Shown here piece by piece: positions 1 through 10,902 of a DNA stretch of 64,000 nt (within the stretch, counting starts at the first letter, position 1; each line of letters opens with the position of its first letter). This stretch comes from DATMXT01 sp035560415. Its GTDB lineage: Bacteria; Bacillota; Clostridia; Oscillospirales; Feifaniaceae. The stretch spans positions 21,712-85,711 of the forward strand of contig DATMZG010000089.1 of the NCBI GenBank assembly GCA_035560415.1, written 5' to 3'. A model generated the notes under the pieces. That model did not search any database, had not been told where the DNA came from, and worked only from the letters and a program-made list of their open reading frames with translations. The position numbers were made by a program, and so were the translations under genes.

Positions 1-2
1 CG

Positions 3-632
3 GCGCAGGACCACAAAAGGGCCTTTGACAACGACACCGGCCCCAACACCGGCGGCATGGGGGCCTTCTCCCCCTGCAAAGTCTATACGCCCGAGCTCGC
101 GGCCCGCTGCATGGAGGAGATTTTCCTGCCCACCGTCAAAGCCATGGCGGCCGAGGGCCGGCCCTTCAAGGGCGTCCTCTACTTTGGGCTCATGATTGTC
201 GAAGGCGTCCCCTACGTCATTGAGTACAACGCGCGCTTTGGCGACCCCGAGACCCAAGCTGTGCTGCCGCGGCTCAGGGGAGACCTCGTCGACATCATGC
301 TGGCGACCAGAGACGGCACGCTCTCCGAAGTCCCCACCGAGTGGGAGGAGGGGGCCGCAGTCTGCGTCGTGGCGGCGTCGGGCGGCTACCCCGGCCCTTA
401 CGGCAAAGGGTTCCCCATTGAAGGCCTTGAGGCCGCGCAGGAGGAAGGCGCCCTCATTTTCCACGCCGGCTCTGCCTTGCGGGACGGCCGGCTTGTGACG
501 GCCGGCGGCCGGGTGCTCGGCGTTGTCGCCCGGGGCCCCTCCATGGAGGCCGCCCGCGACAGCGCATACGGATATCTGAAGAAAATTCATTTTACGGATA
601 TGCATTACCGAAAAGACATCGGAATGAAGTGA
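3..632 (+). CDS. purD: Phosphoribosylamine-glycine ligase, C-terminal half (cut by window edge)
   Basis: PurD joins glycine to 5-phosphoribosylamine using ATP, the second step of purine synthesis. The open frame enters at base 3, and the first visible residues (AQDHKRAFDNDTGPNTGGMG) are the strongly conserved PurD core. The ATP-grasp metal-binding stretch EYNARFGDPETQAVLPRL follows, then the C-terminal domain. About 209 residues are visible of the usual 420 or so; the missing N-terminus lies outside the window, so this is not a broken gene. It ends in TGA 13 bases before the MFS gene on the same strand, so the two may be co-transcribed. Identity is secure. Confidence 0.97.
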   Translation, partial: AQDHKRAFDNDTGPNTGGMGAFSPCKVYTPELAARCMEEIFLPTVKAMAAEGRPFKGVLYFGLMIVEGVPYVIEYNARFGDPETQAVLPRLRGDLVDIMLATRDGTLSEVPTEWEEGAAVCVVAASGGYPGPYGKGFPIEGLEAAQEEGALIFHAGSALRDGRLVTAGGRVLGVVARGPSMEAARDSAYGYLKKIHFTDMHYRKDIGMK

Positions 633-645
633 GGGGTCGACGTCG

Positions 646-1941
646 GTGGAATCCAATAATAAAAAGAAATTCTTTTACGGCTGGGTCATCACGCTGGCCT
701 GTACCATGGTGGTCGGCGCGTCGACCGGCATGTTCAGCAACTGCAACGGCATTTTCGTCGTGCCGGTCACCGAGGGGCTCGGCATCACGCGGGCCGCTTT
801 TTCGCTCTATTCCACCATTACGGGAATTTCGACGCTTTTCGGAATTGTGATTTTCGGTAAGCTGCTGCGAAAATACCCGGAGAAGATCCGGCAGTTCATG
901 ATCGTCAGCGCCGTGGTCGCGTCTTGCGCCTTTTTTTCGCTCTCCCTGTGCAATTATATCTGGCAGTTTTATGCGCTGGCGCTCGTCACCGGCCTTTTCT
1001 GGCCGGCCCTGGGCGGCCTCACGCTGACCACCCTCATCAACAACTGGTTCAAGGAAAAGCGCGGCTTTGCCTTGGGCCTCGCCTTCACGGGCTCCGGCAT
1101 CTCCTCGGCCATCATGACCCCCATTGTCACGGCTGTCGTGGCCGACCACGGCTGGCGCACCGGATTTCGGCTGCTTGCAATCTGCGCCGCGACGCTGCTG
1201 GCCATCGCGATTGCGCTCATTCGGCTTAAGCCCGAGGACGTCGGGCAGACGGCGCTCGGGGCCGACCGCATCGCCTCCGGGGACGGCACGCCGCCGCCCG
1301 CCGTCGGCCTCACCAAGGGCGAGGCCATACGGACGCCGGCCTTTTATCTCATGGTCGTCGGCTTCATGTGTGTCAGCTTCATCGGCATGAGCATGTCGGG
1401 CCACGCCAACGCCAACCTGACCGACATCGGCTACTCCCGGATGACGGCCTCGTCGGTCATGAGCGTCGTGCTGACCATCATGATCGCCGGCAAAGTCCTT
1501 TTGGGCGCCGCCTTCGACAAGCTCGGCAGCATACGGTCTGCCTGGCTCGTGGGATTTTGCATCTCGGCCTCGGCCGTGGCGCTGCGCTTTGCCGGCCTCG
1601 CCCCCTTCATGCCGTGGGTCTACGCGGCCTGCTTCGGGTTCGGATTTGCCACCCTGACGGTGCCGCTCCCCTACTTTACGGGCGAATACTTCGGCACCCT
1701 TGAATACGCCTCCATTTACAGCTCCGCGATGCTGCTCTCCAACATGGCGAGCGCTTTCTCCCAGCCCATCGCCGGCTGGGTGCGCGACGTCACGGGCTCC
1801 TACAACGCAATCTGGAATCTCGACATCCTGCTGGGGCTCACCGCAACGGCGGCGCTCGTCACCTCGGCGACCATGGCGCGAAAGGCCGACTACAACCCAG
1901 AGGCAAAATTCTCGCCGTCCAAAACAAAACTGCCCCTATAA
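646..1941 (+). CDS. MFS transporter, OFA-like (oxalate/formate antiporter-type)
   Basis: A 431-residue integral membrane protein with about 12 hydrophobic segments. The N-terminal FYGWVITLACTMVVG helix and the YSTITGISTLFG region look like the OFA (oxalate:formate antiporter) branch of the major facilitator superfamily; a motif-A-like loop (GKLLRKYPEKI) follows the second helix. It begins at GTG 646, with GAGGGG about ten bases upstream as ribosome binding site. The likely cargo is a small monocarboxylate or similar anion, but the substrate cannot be read from sequence. It sits just behind purD and faces the minus-strand patB gene across a shared terminator. The family call is good; substrate unknown. 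Confidence 0.85.
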   Translation: MESNNKKKFFYGWVITLACTMVVGASTGMFSNCNGIFVVPVTEGLGITRAAFSLYSTITGISTLFGIVIFGKLLRKYPEKIRQFMIVSAVVASCAFFSLSLCNYIWQFYALALVTGLFWPALGGLTLTTLINNWFKEKRGFALGLAFTGSGISSAIMTPIVTAVVADHGWRTGFRLLAICAATLLAIAIALIRLKPEDVGQTALGADRIASGDGTPPPAVGLTKGEAIRTPAFYLMVVGFMCVSFIGMSMSGHANANLTDIGYSRMTASSVMSVVLTIMIAGKVLLGAAFDKLGSIRSAWLVGFCISASAVALRFAGLAPFMPWVYAACFGFGFATLTVPLPYFTGEYFGTLEYASIYSSAMLLSNMASAFSQPIAGWVRDVTGSYNAIWNLDILLGLTATAALVTSATMARKADYNPEAKFSPSKTKLPL

Positions 1942-1949
1942 CCCCATAC

Positions 1950-1986
1950 AAAAAACCGCCCGGAACATGTTCCGGGCGGTTTTTTT
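1950..1986. terminator. Bidirectional rho-independent terminator
   Basis: A perfect inverted repeat (ACCGCCCGGAACATGTTCCGGGCGGT) flanked by A-run and T-run on opposite sides, between the convergent MFS and patB genes. It can end transcription in both directions. Confidence 0.93.
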
Positions 1987-1994
1987 CATATCGC

Positions 1995-3194
1995 CTATGC
2001 GTTAAAGACGTATTTGTCGAGCCGCTCCATGGCCTCTTTGACCTGCGAAAGCGGAGAGGCGAGGTTGATGCGGATGGCGTAGGGCCTGTGGAAGGGCCGG
2101 CCGTCCTGCCAGATGACGCCGACGGCGACGCCGGCCTGCTGCAGCTCGTCAATGGTCTTGCCGTGGGCCTTGCACCACTCCTCGCAGTCGAGGTAGAGCA
2201 TATAGGTGCCCTCGGGCTTGGACAGCTTGACGCCCTTGAAGTTCTTGACGACATAGTCGTAGGCGTAGTTCACGTTGCCGGACAGCACTTCAAGCAGCTC
2301 GCCGAGCCACTCATACCCTTCGGGCTTGTAGGCGCCGACAAGGGCGTGCATGGACAGCACGTTGCAGTCGTTGTAGTGGGGCAGCGAGGCCTCTTTCCTG
2401 ACGCGGTCCCTGAGATAGGCGTTGTAAATGATGCTGTAGGAGCCGACAAGGCCCGCGAGGTTGAAGGTCTTGGAGGGGGCGTAAATGGCGATGGTGCGGT
2501 TTTTTGCGTCCTCCGAAACCGACTGGGTCGGGGTGTGCTTGTTGCCGTTCAAAATGAGGTCGGACCAGATTTCGTCCGAGATGACGATGCAGTCGTTGGC
2601 CTTGTAGACCTCCATCGCCTTCTCAATCTCCCACTTCTCCCACACACGGCCGCAGGGGTTGTGGGGCGAGCAGAAGACGGCGAGGTGGATTTTGTTCTCT
2701 TTGAGCTTCTTGTCCATGTCGGCGTAGTCCATGCGCCAGGTGCCCTTTTCGTCCTGGACGAGCTCGCTGTGCACGATGTTGAATCCCGTGTTTTTGAGCG
2801 AATTCGTGAAGCCGATATAGGTCGGCGCGTGGATGAGGATGTTGTCGCCGGCCGACGCAAAGGCGTTTGCCGCCGCGACGACGCAGCCTAAGACGCCGTT
2901 CTGGTAGGCAATGCAGTCCTTGGTCAGGCCCTTGACGCCGTTGCGGGTCTCATGCCACTTGATGATGGAGTCGAAATACTCGGGGGTCAGCGTGAAATAG
3001 CCGTAGGCGGGGTGGGAGGCGCGCTCGATGATGGCCTGCGGGATGGTCGGCACGGTGGCGAAGTTCATGTCGGCAACCCACATGTTGATTCTGGAAAATC
3101 CCGGCTTGACTTCAGCGTTTGGAATCGGGATCATCTCGGCCGCAATGGCGTCCTTGCCGCGCCGGTCCATGATGGTTGTGAAATCGTACTTCAT
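1995..3194 (-). CDS. patB: PatB/MalY-type PLP-dependent cystathionine beta-lyase/aminotransferase
   Basis: A 399-residue fold-type I PLP enzyme of the MalY/PatB family, cytosolic, normally a C-S lyase that releases thiol, ammonia and pyruvate from cysteine conjugates or cystathionine. Visible motifs: MWVADMNF near residue 38, CSPHNPCGRVW near 175, SDEIWSDL near 207, and the PLP lysine in APSKTFNLAG (Lys242). The frame is open 31 codons further upstream, but ATG 3194 has a GAAAGAAG ribosome site and fits the family start (MKYDFTTIMDRRG). It follows the DUF401 gene by 55 bases and probably shares its transcript. A second PatB-like gene, fused to a redox domain, lies at 12.6-14.6 kb. Exact substrate unknown. 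Confidence 0.92.
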   Translation of the reverse strand: MKYDFTTIMDRRGKDAIAAEMIPIPNAEVKPGFSRINMWVADMNFATVPTIPQAIIERASHPAYGYFTLTPEYFDSIIKWHETRNGVKGLTKDCIAYQNGVLGCVVAAANAFASAGDNILIHAPTYIGFTNSLKNTGFNIVHSELVQDEKGTWRMDYADMDKKLKENKIHLAVFCSPHNPCGRVWEKWEIEKAMEVYKANDCIVISDEIWSDLILNGNKHTPTQSVSEDAKNRTIAIYAPSKTFNLAGLVGSYSIIYNAYLRDRVRKEASLPHYNDCNVLSMHALVGAYKPEGYEWLGELLEVLSGNVNYAYDYVVKNFKGVKLSKPEGTYMLYLDCEEWCKAHGKTIDELQQAGVAVGVIWQDGRPFHRPYAIRINLASPLSQVKEAMERLDKYVFNA

Positions 3195-3249
3195 ACTGCA
3201 CACTTCTTTCAATTTTTTTAGGGTGTTCCTGTATATGCCAACCCGCCGC

Positions 3250-4452
3250 CTAAAATAAGGTGAGCAGGAGGTAGAAAAGGGAGGCAAACCCGGCCACGAC
3301 GGCCGCGACCGGAAGCGTTCTGGCCATGAGGCTCTGAAGCGTCGTGCCGAAGAATTCGCTGGCCAGCGTCAGGCAGATGTGAATGGGCGTCAGCTGCATG
3401 GCCATGTGCCCGAAGGTCATGAGCAGCATGAGCAGCGGCGCGCCGGCATTTGGCACCGTCGCAAAGGCCAGCGGCAGCACCATGACGACAATGGCGTCAA
3501 CGCCGCCGACAATGGAGCCGAAGAAAAAGAGCAGCGCGAAGGTCAGCCAGGCGGGAATCGGCAGGGATTCAAAGGTGGCCGGCAGCCGCTCCATAACGCC
3601 GGCGGCCCCAAGAACCGACGAGAAAATGAGCACGGTGTAAGTGGAAATCAGCATTTTCATGTTGACGGCCTCTTTGGCCTGTCCCGCAAGTTCCCCAAAT
3701 GAGAATTTCCCGGCGACGGCCAGCAGCACCAGCACGACCAAAGTTGAAGTCTGCACTGAAATTTCAAGCACCAAAATCATGAAAATGAGCAGCAGAATGC
3801 TCCAAAGCCCTTTGAAGAGCCGGCCGAGCTCCCGCGCTTTGTTTTCGCTCATGTCGATTCCTGTCGTTTTAGGGAGCTTGCGCAGATAAATGACATACGG
3901 CACCGCGAGCATCATGAACACGACCGGCAGCATATAGAGCATGTACTGCGCGACCGGCACGCCCGAGAGCTCGAGCGCCAGAATGACCGAGGAATAGGTC
4001 GGCAGCCAGGTCTCGGGGATGTGGCGGTAAAAGCTCGTGATGAAGGTCTTTTCGTCCTTCGTGAGATATTCTTTGCAGTCCTCGTCAATCATGGGCGCGG
4101 CAATGAGCACAGAGCCCGGCGTGGGCAAAATTCCCATAAAAATGGGTATGACGGCGACATTGACCCGCAGCCGGTTCGAGAGGCCCACGAGGGCCGACCG
4201 GGCGGTCTCAAACATTTTTCTCGAGTTCATCATGACCTGGAGCAGCGACATCATGTAGATGATGGCGATGACCCGCCAGCTCTTCGCCCGCACCAAGGCA
4301 GCGCCCAGCGTCGTGGCCGCGAGCTGCGGCGTGAAGCCGAAAAGGACGATGGTCAGCAGCGTGCAGGCGATTGCGGCGACGTAAAGCGGCTTTTTGAGCC
4401 GCAAAATGACAATCATGCAGGCGAAAACGCCTGCCAGTTTCAGCATATCCAT
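3250..4452 (-). CDS. DUF401 family integral membrane protein
   Basis: A 400-residue, very hydrophobic protein with roughly ten membrane spans. The pattern MGILPTPGSVLIAAPMIDED near residue 108 and the second, similar half (SIVGGVDAIVVMVLPLA) fit DUF401, a family of the ion-transporter superfamily with two re-entrant repeats and no established substrate. It starts at ATG 4452 (another ATG follows two codons later); the ribosome site is weak, the nearest G-rich stretch being about 12 bases upstream. It is followed by patB, so a role in moving an organic anion or amino-acid derivative that PatB handles is possible, but that is inference from position only. Confidence 0.82.
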   Translation of the reverse strand: MDMLKLAGVFACMIVILRLKKPLYVAAIACTLLTIVLFGFTPQLAATTLGAALVRAKSWRVIAIIYMMSLLQVMMNSRKMFETARSALVGLSNRLRVNVAVIPIFMGILPTPGSVLIAAPMIDEDCKEYLTKDEKTFITSFYRHIPETWLPTYSSVILALELSGVPVAQYMLYMLPVVFMMLAVPYVIYLRKLPKTTGIDMSENKARELGRLFKGLWSILLLIFMILVLEISVQTSTLVVLVLLAVAGKFSFGELAGQAKEAVNMKMLISTYTVLIFSSVLGAAGVMERLPATFESLPIPAWLTFALLFFFGSIVGGVDAIVVMVLPLAFATVPNAGAPLLMLLMTFGHMAMQLTPIHICLTLASEFFGTTLQSLMARTLPVAAVVAGFASLFYLLLTLF

Positions 4453-4463
4453 TCTATTGTAAT

Positions 4464-4514
4464 GCCCCCCTCTTGCTGCACTCTATCATACAGCAAAAGG
4501 GGGGCTCTCGTCAA
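4464..4514 (-). promoter_or_regulatory. SigA-type promoter of the DUF401-patB operon inside a palindrome
   Basis: Read on the minus strand: TTGACG (4509-4514), 18 bases, TATGAT (4485-4490). The -35 box overlaps the stop codon of the histidine kinase. The -10 box lies between the arms of an interrupted palindrome: GCCCCCC (4464-4470) pairs with GGGGGGC (4499-4505), and TTGCTG (4473-4478) with CAGCAA (4491-4496). The palindrome could be an operator or, in readthrough RNA from the kinase gene, a hairpin. Confidence 0.65.
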
Positions 4515-6019
4515 TTGACAATATGACGGTCTTTGGACTGGGCAAGACACAGCTCAAACCAGAAGGCGACGCCGCCCTCTCTGTTTTCCACGCCGTAGGC
4601 CATGTGCTGGGCCTCCATGGCGGCTTTGACAATCGAAAGGCCGATTCCGGTGCCGCCAAACGCCCGGGCGCGGGATTTGTCCACCTTGTAAAAACTCTCC
4701 CAAATGCGGGGAATGTCCTCCTCCGGAATGGGCTCCCCCTCATTATAGACCGTGACCCGCAGCGCGCCGCCCTGCGTGCGCTCACAGCCGACCTCGACCG
4801 CGCCGCCGTCCGGCGCGTGGTCGACGGCGTTGGATAAGTAGTTGTACAGCACCTGCTCGGTCATGCCCTCATCGGCGTAGACCGTCTCCCCCGCAGGCGT
4901 AAACCGCATGTCGAGCCCCCGCTTTTCGGCAGCTCCCCCCACTCTGCGCATGACCCCTTCAATGAGCGCGTCGAGCTCGAAGTCCTCGGGCTGCGGCTTC
5001 GTGGCCCCCGCCTCAATGCGGGAGACCGACAGCAGCTCCCCGACGAGCCGGCCCATGTGCTTAGACTCATCCTCGATGACGCCGCAGTAAAAGGCCCTGC
5101 TCTCGGCGTCCCCGGTCACGTTCTCCTTTAACCCCTCGGCGTACCCCTGAATGATGGCAATGGGGGTCTTGAGCTCGTGCGAGACGTTGCGAATCAGGTT
5201 TTTGCGGGCCTCCTCGAGCTCTTTCGCGTGCGCAATTTCCTGCTTCAGCTCGTCGATGGTCTCCTCAAGGTGTTCCGACAGCTTGTTGATGCTGACGCCG
5301 AGCTCCCCGATGTCGTCGTCGGCCTCGCCCGTGTACCGGCGGGAGAAGTCGAGCCCCGCCATCCCCTCGGCGATGGAGTGGATTTCACTGACTTTGCGGG
5401 TCAGGCTGCGGGAGAGAAAATACCCGAGCAGCGTGGCGAGAAGAAGCGCCGCAAGCCCCACCCACAGCAGGAAAAACCCGGTGTACTCGGCAGCGCTCTC
5501 AATGACCGGCGTCGGCAGCTGGAGCAGCATGAGCCGGTCGGCGCCAAACGAGCCGAGCAGCCCCAAAAACTGCATTCCGGTCGTGCGGTCGCCCGCCGTG
5601 AACAGCACATACCCGAGCTCCGTCTTGTCCTCCGTGATGGTGAAATAGGCGTCGCTGCCGAATGCCTGGGGCACGAGTTCCGACAGCTTAAAGCGGGAGA
5701 TGCCCGCGAAGAGCAGCGGATTCCACGGCCTGTCGGAGTAGAGGAGCAGCGAGTTGTAATCGATATAGCCCGCCTCGTCGGTCGTGAGAATGCGCACGCC
5801 GCTGTCGAGCTCGACGGTCTGCAAGACGTCCTGCCCGACTGTCCCGCCCTCCCGGTAAGCCTCGACGACATAGTTGTAGGCCTCGACAAGCTGCAGCTTT
5901 TTCCGGTAGACGACATAGTTGTCGTACTGGGTTGTGTATACGGCCGCGAAGAGTGCGACAAAGGCCCCGGCGACCAGCAGGATGCCGAGGAAAAACTTCT
6001 TTTGAAGGGTCAGTTTCAT
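4511..6019 (-). CDS. Membrane sensor histidine kinase (HAMP)
   Basis: A 502-residue class I sensor kinase. A membrane helix spans about residues 9-29, an extracytoplasmic sensor region 30-178 follows, then a second helix 180-202, a HAMP linker (203-255), a HisKA dimerisation box with phospho-accepting His281 in NVSHELKTP, and a HATPase domain with an N box (LYNYLSNAVDHA) and G box (FGGTGIGLSIVK). It starts directly after the response regulator stop codon (6020-6022) with no gap, so the two are one operon, regulator first. The signal it senses cannot be read from sequence. The promoter of the following DUF401-patB operon starts at its stop codon, which makes that operon a possible target. Confidence 0.95.
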   Translation of the reverse strand: MKLTLQKKFFLGILLVAGAFVALFAAVYTTQYDNYVVYRKKLQLVEAYNYVVEAYREGGTVGQDVLQTVELDSGVRILTTDEAGYIDYNSLLLYSDRPWNPLLFAGISRFKLSELVPQAFGSDAYFTITEDKTELGYVLFTAGDRTTGMQFLGLLGSFGADRLMLLQLPTPVIESAAEYTGFFLLWVGLAALLLATLLGYFLSRSLTRKVSEIHSIAEGMAGLDFSRRYTGEADDDIGELGVSINKLSEHLEETIDELKQEIAHAKELEEARKNLIRNVSHELKTPIAIIQGYAEGLKENVTGDAESRAFYCGVIEDESKHMGRLVGELLSVSRIEAGATKPQPEDFELDALIEGVMRRVGGAAEKRGLDMRFTPAGETVYADEGMTEQVLYNYLSNAVDHAPDGGAVEVGCERTQGGALRVTVYNEGEPIPEEDIPRIWESFYKVDKSRARAFGGTGIGLSIVKAAMEAQHMAYGVENREGGVAFWFELCLAQSKDRHIVN

Positions 6020-6694
6020 TTACGCCTCGAATCTGTACCCGTAACCCCGCACCGTGCGGATATAGTCGCCCCGCCGGCCAAGCTTTGCGCGCACTTTTTT
6101 TATGTGTGTGTCCACGGTGCGCAGGTCGCCGTAATAGTCGTATCCCCACACCGCGTTGAGAATCTGGTCCCGCGAGACGGCAATGTTGTAGTTGCCGGCG
6201 AGATAGACGAGCAGTTCATATTCTTTGGGGCTGAGATCAAGCCGCACGCCGTCCATCGTGACCACCCTCGCCACCTCGTCGATGACGATGCCGCCGAAGT
6301 CCTTGGGGGCCGCGGCACTCCGCTCGGCCGTCTTACGCAGCAGCGCCTTGATGCGGGCGATGAGCACGACCGGCGAAAAGGGCTTGCCGACATAGTCGTC
6401 GGCCCCGAGCTCAAACCCGAAGACCTCGTCGGCCTCCTCGCTGCGCGCGGTCAGCATCAGCACCGGCAGGGCCGGCAGCTCGCCTTTAATGCGGCGCAGC
6501 ACGCTCCACCCGTCGTGCACCGGCATCATGACGTCCAAAATGACGAGCGACAGGTCCTCTTTGTACTCTTCAAACCGGGCCAGCGCCTCGGCACCGTCGG
6601 CGGCCTCCAGCACTGTGATGCCCTCCCTTTTCAGGAAATCGGACACCAGCCGGCGGATTTTCTCTTCGTCGTCTGCAATGAGTATTTTAATCAC
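6020..6694 (-). CDS. OmpR/PhoB-family response regulator
   Basis: A 224-residue two-domain regulator. The receiver domain (1-115) carries the acidic pair Asp8-Asp9, the phosphoacceptor Asp54 in VILDVMMP, and the conserved lysine in VGKPFSP. The C-terminal winged helix (about 128-223) has the OmpR-type signature DLSPKEYELLVYL and ends in RTVRGYGYRFEA. The start is GTG 6694, preceded by AAAGGA at nine bases. It is first gene of the operon with the HAMP kinase. On phosphorylation it should bind direct repeats upstream of its targets; no such target site could be pinned down by eye. Confidence 0.95.
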   Translation of the reverse strand: MIKILIADDEEKIRRLVSDFLKREGITVLEAADGAEALARFEEYKEDLSLVILDVMMPVHDGWSVLRRIKGELPALPVLMLTARSEEADEVFGFELGADDYVGKPFSPVVLIARIKALLRKTAERSAAAPKDFGGIVIDEVARVVTMDGVRLDLSPKEYELLVYLAGNYNIAVSRDQILNAVWGYDYYGDLRTVDTHIKKVRAKLGRRGDYIRTVRGYGYRFEA

Positions 6695-6771
6695 GTTTCA
6701 CAATCCTTTCGCATCCGATAGGTTGAGTGTACATACATATTATGTCCTTTTGGTGAACTTAAAATGAGCAT

Positions 6772-6800
6772 TTGCAGTATTGGATGAAATGTGCTATGAT
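6772..6800 (+). promoter_or_regulatory. SigA promoter with extended -10 for the amidohydrolase gene
   Basis: TTGCAG (6772-6777), 17-base spacer, TATGAT (6795-6800), with TG one base before the -10 box, an extended -10. It lies 73 bases before the start of the amidohydrolase gene, in the divergent gap with the two-component operon. Confidence 0.72.
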
Positions 6801-6872
6801 TAGCCGCGTACCGTTTTCCCCTCCGGACAAAAAGCCCGGTTTCGGTTATTGTTCCGTAAACGAGGTGTTCTT

Positions 6873-7682
6873 ATGAAAATCATTGATGCGCACATCCACT
6901 TTTGCAAAAGCGATATCTATTTTGACCGGATCGCCGCCAATGCCGGCCACCTCAACACGCCCGAACACCTTCGGGCGGCTTTTGACGCGCTTCACATTGA
7001 ACAGGCGGTCGTCATGGGAAACCGCGGCCTTGCCCTTGACAAGCATGTCTACCCGCAGTGGCTCAGCTACTGCGTCGGCATTGACCGCGTATATCTGCAG
7101 GGCAACCGGCCCGAGTCCGCGGCCGAACTCGTCGAGGCCCACTTAAAACGGGAGAACTGCGTCGGCATCAAGCTCTACCCCGGCTACAGCGACATTCCGG
7201 TCACCGACCCCGCCTACGATATTTTCTTTGAACTGGCGCAGTGCGCCTGCAAACCGGTCGCCATTCACACCGGCGCCACCTCGACCGACAGGGCGCTGCT
7301 CAAATACTGCCACCCGCTCATGCTCGACGAGCTTGCGGTGCGCCACCCCAAGGTGCAGCTTGTCATGTGCCACTTTGGCAACCCCTGGCTTGTCGACGCC
7401 GCCGCCGTGCTTGAAAAAAACCCGAATGTGGCGGCCGACCTCTCGGGCATGCTGGTCGGGCGTACTGACCTCGAGGCGTACTTTTGCGAAAACAGCGGCT
7501 ATATCGAGCAGCTGAGAACATGGCTCACCTATGCAGACGCATGGGACCGAATAATGTTCGGCACCGACTGGCCGCTTGCCAATCTTGAGGAGTACGTCGG
7601 CTTTGTCAGGCACTTTGTGCCGGAAAAGCACTGGGACGCGGTGTTTTACGACAACGCAAAGCGGATTTACGGGCTGAAATAA
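6873..7682 (+). CDS. Amidohydrolase-2 family metal-dependent hydrolase
   Basis: A 269-residue TIM-barrel hydrolase of the amidohydrolase-2 family. The first metal ligands are the HIH of DAHIHF at residues 5-10; later ligand regions are AIHTGA, VMCHFGNPW and the Asp of FGTDWPL near the C-terminus. The frame is open eight codons upstream, but ATG 6873 has GAGGTG six bases before it and matches the family start. Relatives hydrolyse or decarboxylate small aromatic or carboxylate substrates; which one applies here is unknown. It is the only plus-strand gene in its neighbourhood, monocistronic, with its own promoter and terminator. Confidence 0.87.
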   Translation: MKIIDAHIHFCKSDIYFDRIAANAGHLNTPEHLRAAFDALHIEQAVVMGNRGLALDKHVYPQWLSYCVGIDRVYLQGNRPESAAELVEAHLKRENCVGIKLYPGYSDIPVTDPAYDIFFELAQCACKPVAIHTGATSTDRALLKYCHPLMLDELAVRHPKVQLVMCHFGNPWLVDAAAVLEKNPNVAADLSGMLVGRTDLEAYFCENSGYIEQLRTWLTYADAWDRIMFGTDWPLANLEEYVGFVRHFVPEKHWDAVFYDNAKRIYGLK

Positions 7683-7695
7683 AGCGCCCATATGA

Positions 7696-7724
7696 AAAGA
7701 CACCCCGATTTGGGGTGTCTTTTA
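7696..7724. terminator. Bidirectional terminator between amidohydrolase and clpB
   Basis: Hairpin AAAAGACACCCC / GGGGTGTCTTTT with a short loop, A-rich on one side and T-rich on the other. It serves the convergent amidohydrolase and clpB genes. Confidence 0.92.
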
Positions 7725-7736
7725 CATTGAAAATAA

Positions 7737-9872
<2,136 letters not shown>

Positions 9873-9941
9873 CGCAGTCACCTCCGATACAAGCTTAGTA
9901 TACGCTTTCCATATGAAAAAACTATTGCCTAAATGTAAACA

Positions 9942-9968
9942 TTAGCACTCTCAAAACGAGAGTGCTAA
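9942..9968. promoter_or_regulatory. Perfect CIRCE operator (HrcA binding site)
   Basis: TTAGCACTC (9942-9950), nine bases, GAGTGCTAA (9960-9968): an exact match to the CIRCE consensus, extended to 16-base palindromic arms. It lies 70 bases upstream of clpB and just past the end of the DUF4435 gene, so clpB is the target. A possible -10 box (TATACT on the minus strand, 9888-9893) lies between it and clpB. Confidence 0.96.
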
Positions 9969-9979
9969 TGTTTTTTGTC

Positions 9980-10900
9980 TCAGATTCGGTTTTTAATCGG
10001 CTTCATCGGCACCCGAAAGCGGGGCCCGAATGTGTAGAGCTTCTCTCTGACTGCCGTCTGCTTGCGGCCGTAGACGCCGTACCACGCGAGGTACTGGGAG
10101 ACCAGCGTCAGCAGCAGCTTGCCCTTGACGGCGCCCAGGTCCCCCCGCATCTCCTCCATGTATTCCATCACCACGGCGTAGAGGTCGGGCCGGTAAAGCC
10201 GCAGCTCCGCGATGGCCGACCGGATAAAGGAGCGGGCGGCCCCCGGGAATTTGTATGGAATCGTCAGCTTTGAGCGGCCAAGCTCCTGTTCAACCCGGTC
10301 CTCCCCGCTCTGATGCCACACTAAGGAGGCCGCGACGACCGGCTGCTCCACACAAAGCCGCTTCCATGCGCTGTAGGGCAGGACCTCCTCCAAAAACTGC
10401 GCCAGTATGCCGTCGAACTCGGCGTAGCGGGCCTCCCACAGGGCAGGACCAAAGGCGTCCTTGAAGACCTGCCGCAGGTTTTCGCCCGGCTTGAAGACAT
10501 AGTTTTCAAACGAGTAGCAGGGCAGCACCGTGATGATGCGCATGATGGGGTACTCCTGCCGCTTGGCGGCGTCGTCATAGTCCCTGTCGACGATGTAGAC
10601 GGCCTCTTTGCCGCTCTTGTGGCTCATGGCCTCAATTTTCCGGGCCGTCGCGATGACGGCCGTCTTGCCGCCGTCGCCGCCGGTGCCGTAGATGATCTCG
10701 ACCGCCTCCTTCGGATACCCGAGCTTGCCGTATAAAAACGGCTGATAAAATTTGTGGTCGGTCTTGCCCTCGACAAAGCAAAAGCAGTCGATGTCGGGCC
10801 GGCCGGCCGAGCTCATGAACCAGAAAAGCGGGGTCATGGGCGGCCGGGTCTGGTTTCGAATCTCAGACTCGGCCCCCTTATATCGTGAACGCGGCGGCAT
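9980..10900 (-). CDS. DUF4435 Toprim-fold protein (AriB-like effector candidate)
   Basis: A 306-residue soluble protein matching DUF4435, a family with a Toprim fold. The Toprim glutamate is in FVEGKTDHKFY (Glu44), the DxD motif in YIVDRDYDD (Asp105, Asp107), and the family's SFENYVF follows (Glu132). These residues would hold Mg2+ in a nuclease centre. The gene starts two bases after the stop of an ABC-type ATPase gene, so the two are co-translated. The same pair, ABC-type AAA ATPase plus DUF4435 nuclease, makes up the PARIS anti-phage system (AriA-AriB), where AriB is released to cleave host tRNA. The domain call is firm; a defence role is inferred. Confidence 0.83.
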   Translation of the reverse strand: MPPRSRYKGAESEIRNQTRPPMTPLFWFMSSAGRPDIDCFCFVEGKTDHKFYQPFLYGKLGYPKEAVEIIYGTGGDGGKTAVIATARKIEAMSHKSGKEAVYIVDRDYDDAAKRQEYPIMRIITVLPCYSFENYVFKPGENLRQVFKDAFGPALWEARYAEFDGILAQFLEEVLPYSAWKRLCVEQPVVAASLVWHQSGEDRVEQELGRSKLTIPYKFPGAARSFIRSAIAELRLYRPDLYAVVMEYMEEMRGDLGAVKGKLLLTLVSQYLAWYGVYGRKQTAVREKLYTFGPRFRVPMKPIKNRI

Positions 10901-10902
10901 CG

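Noticed and set aside
1..632. Truncated purD as a broken gene
   Set aside because: The frame is open to the window edge and begins in the conserved core, so the cut is only the window boundary.
5177..6721. 514-codon open frame antisense to the two-component system
   Set aside because: Same cause: antisense shadow of well-supported kinase and regulator genes.
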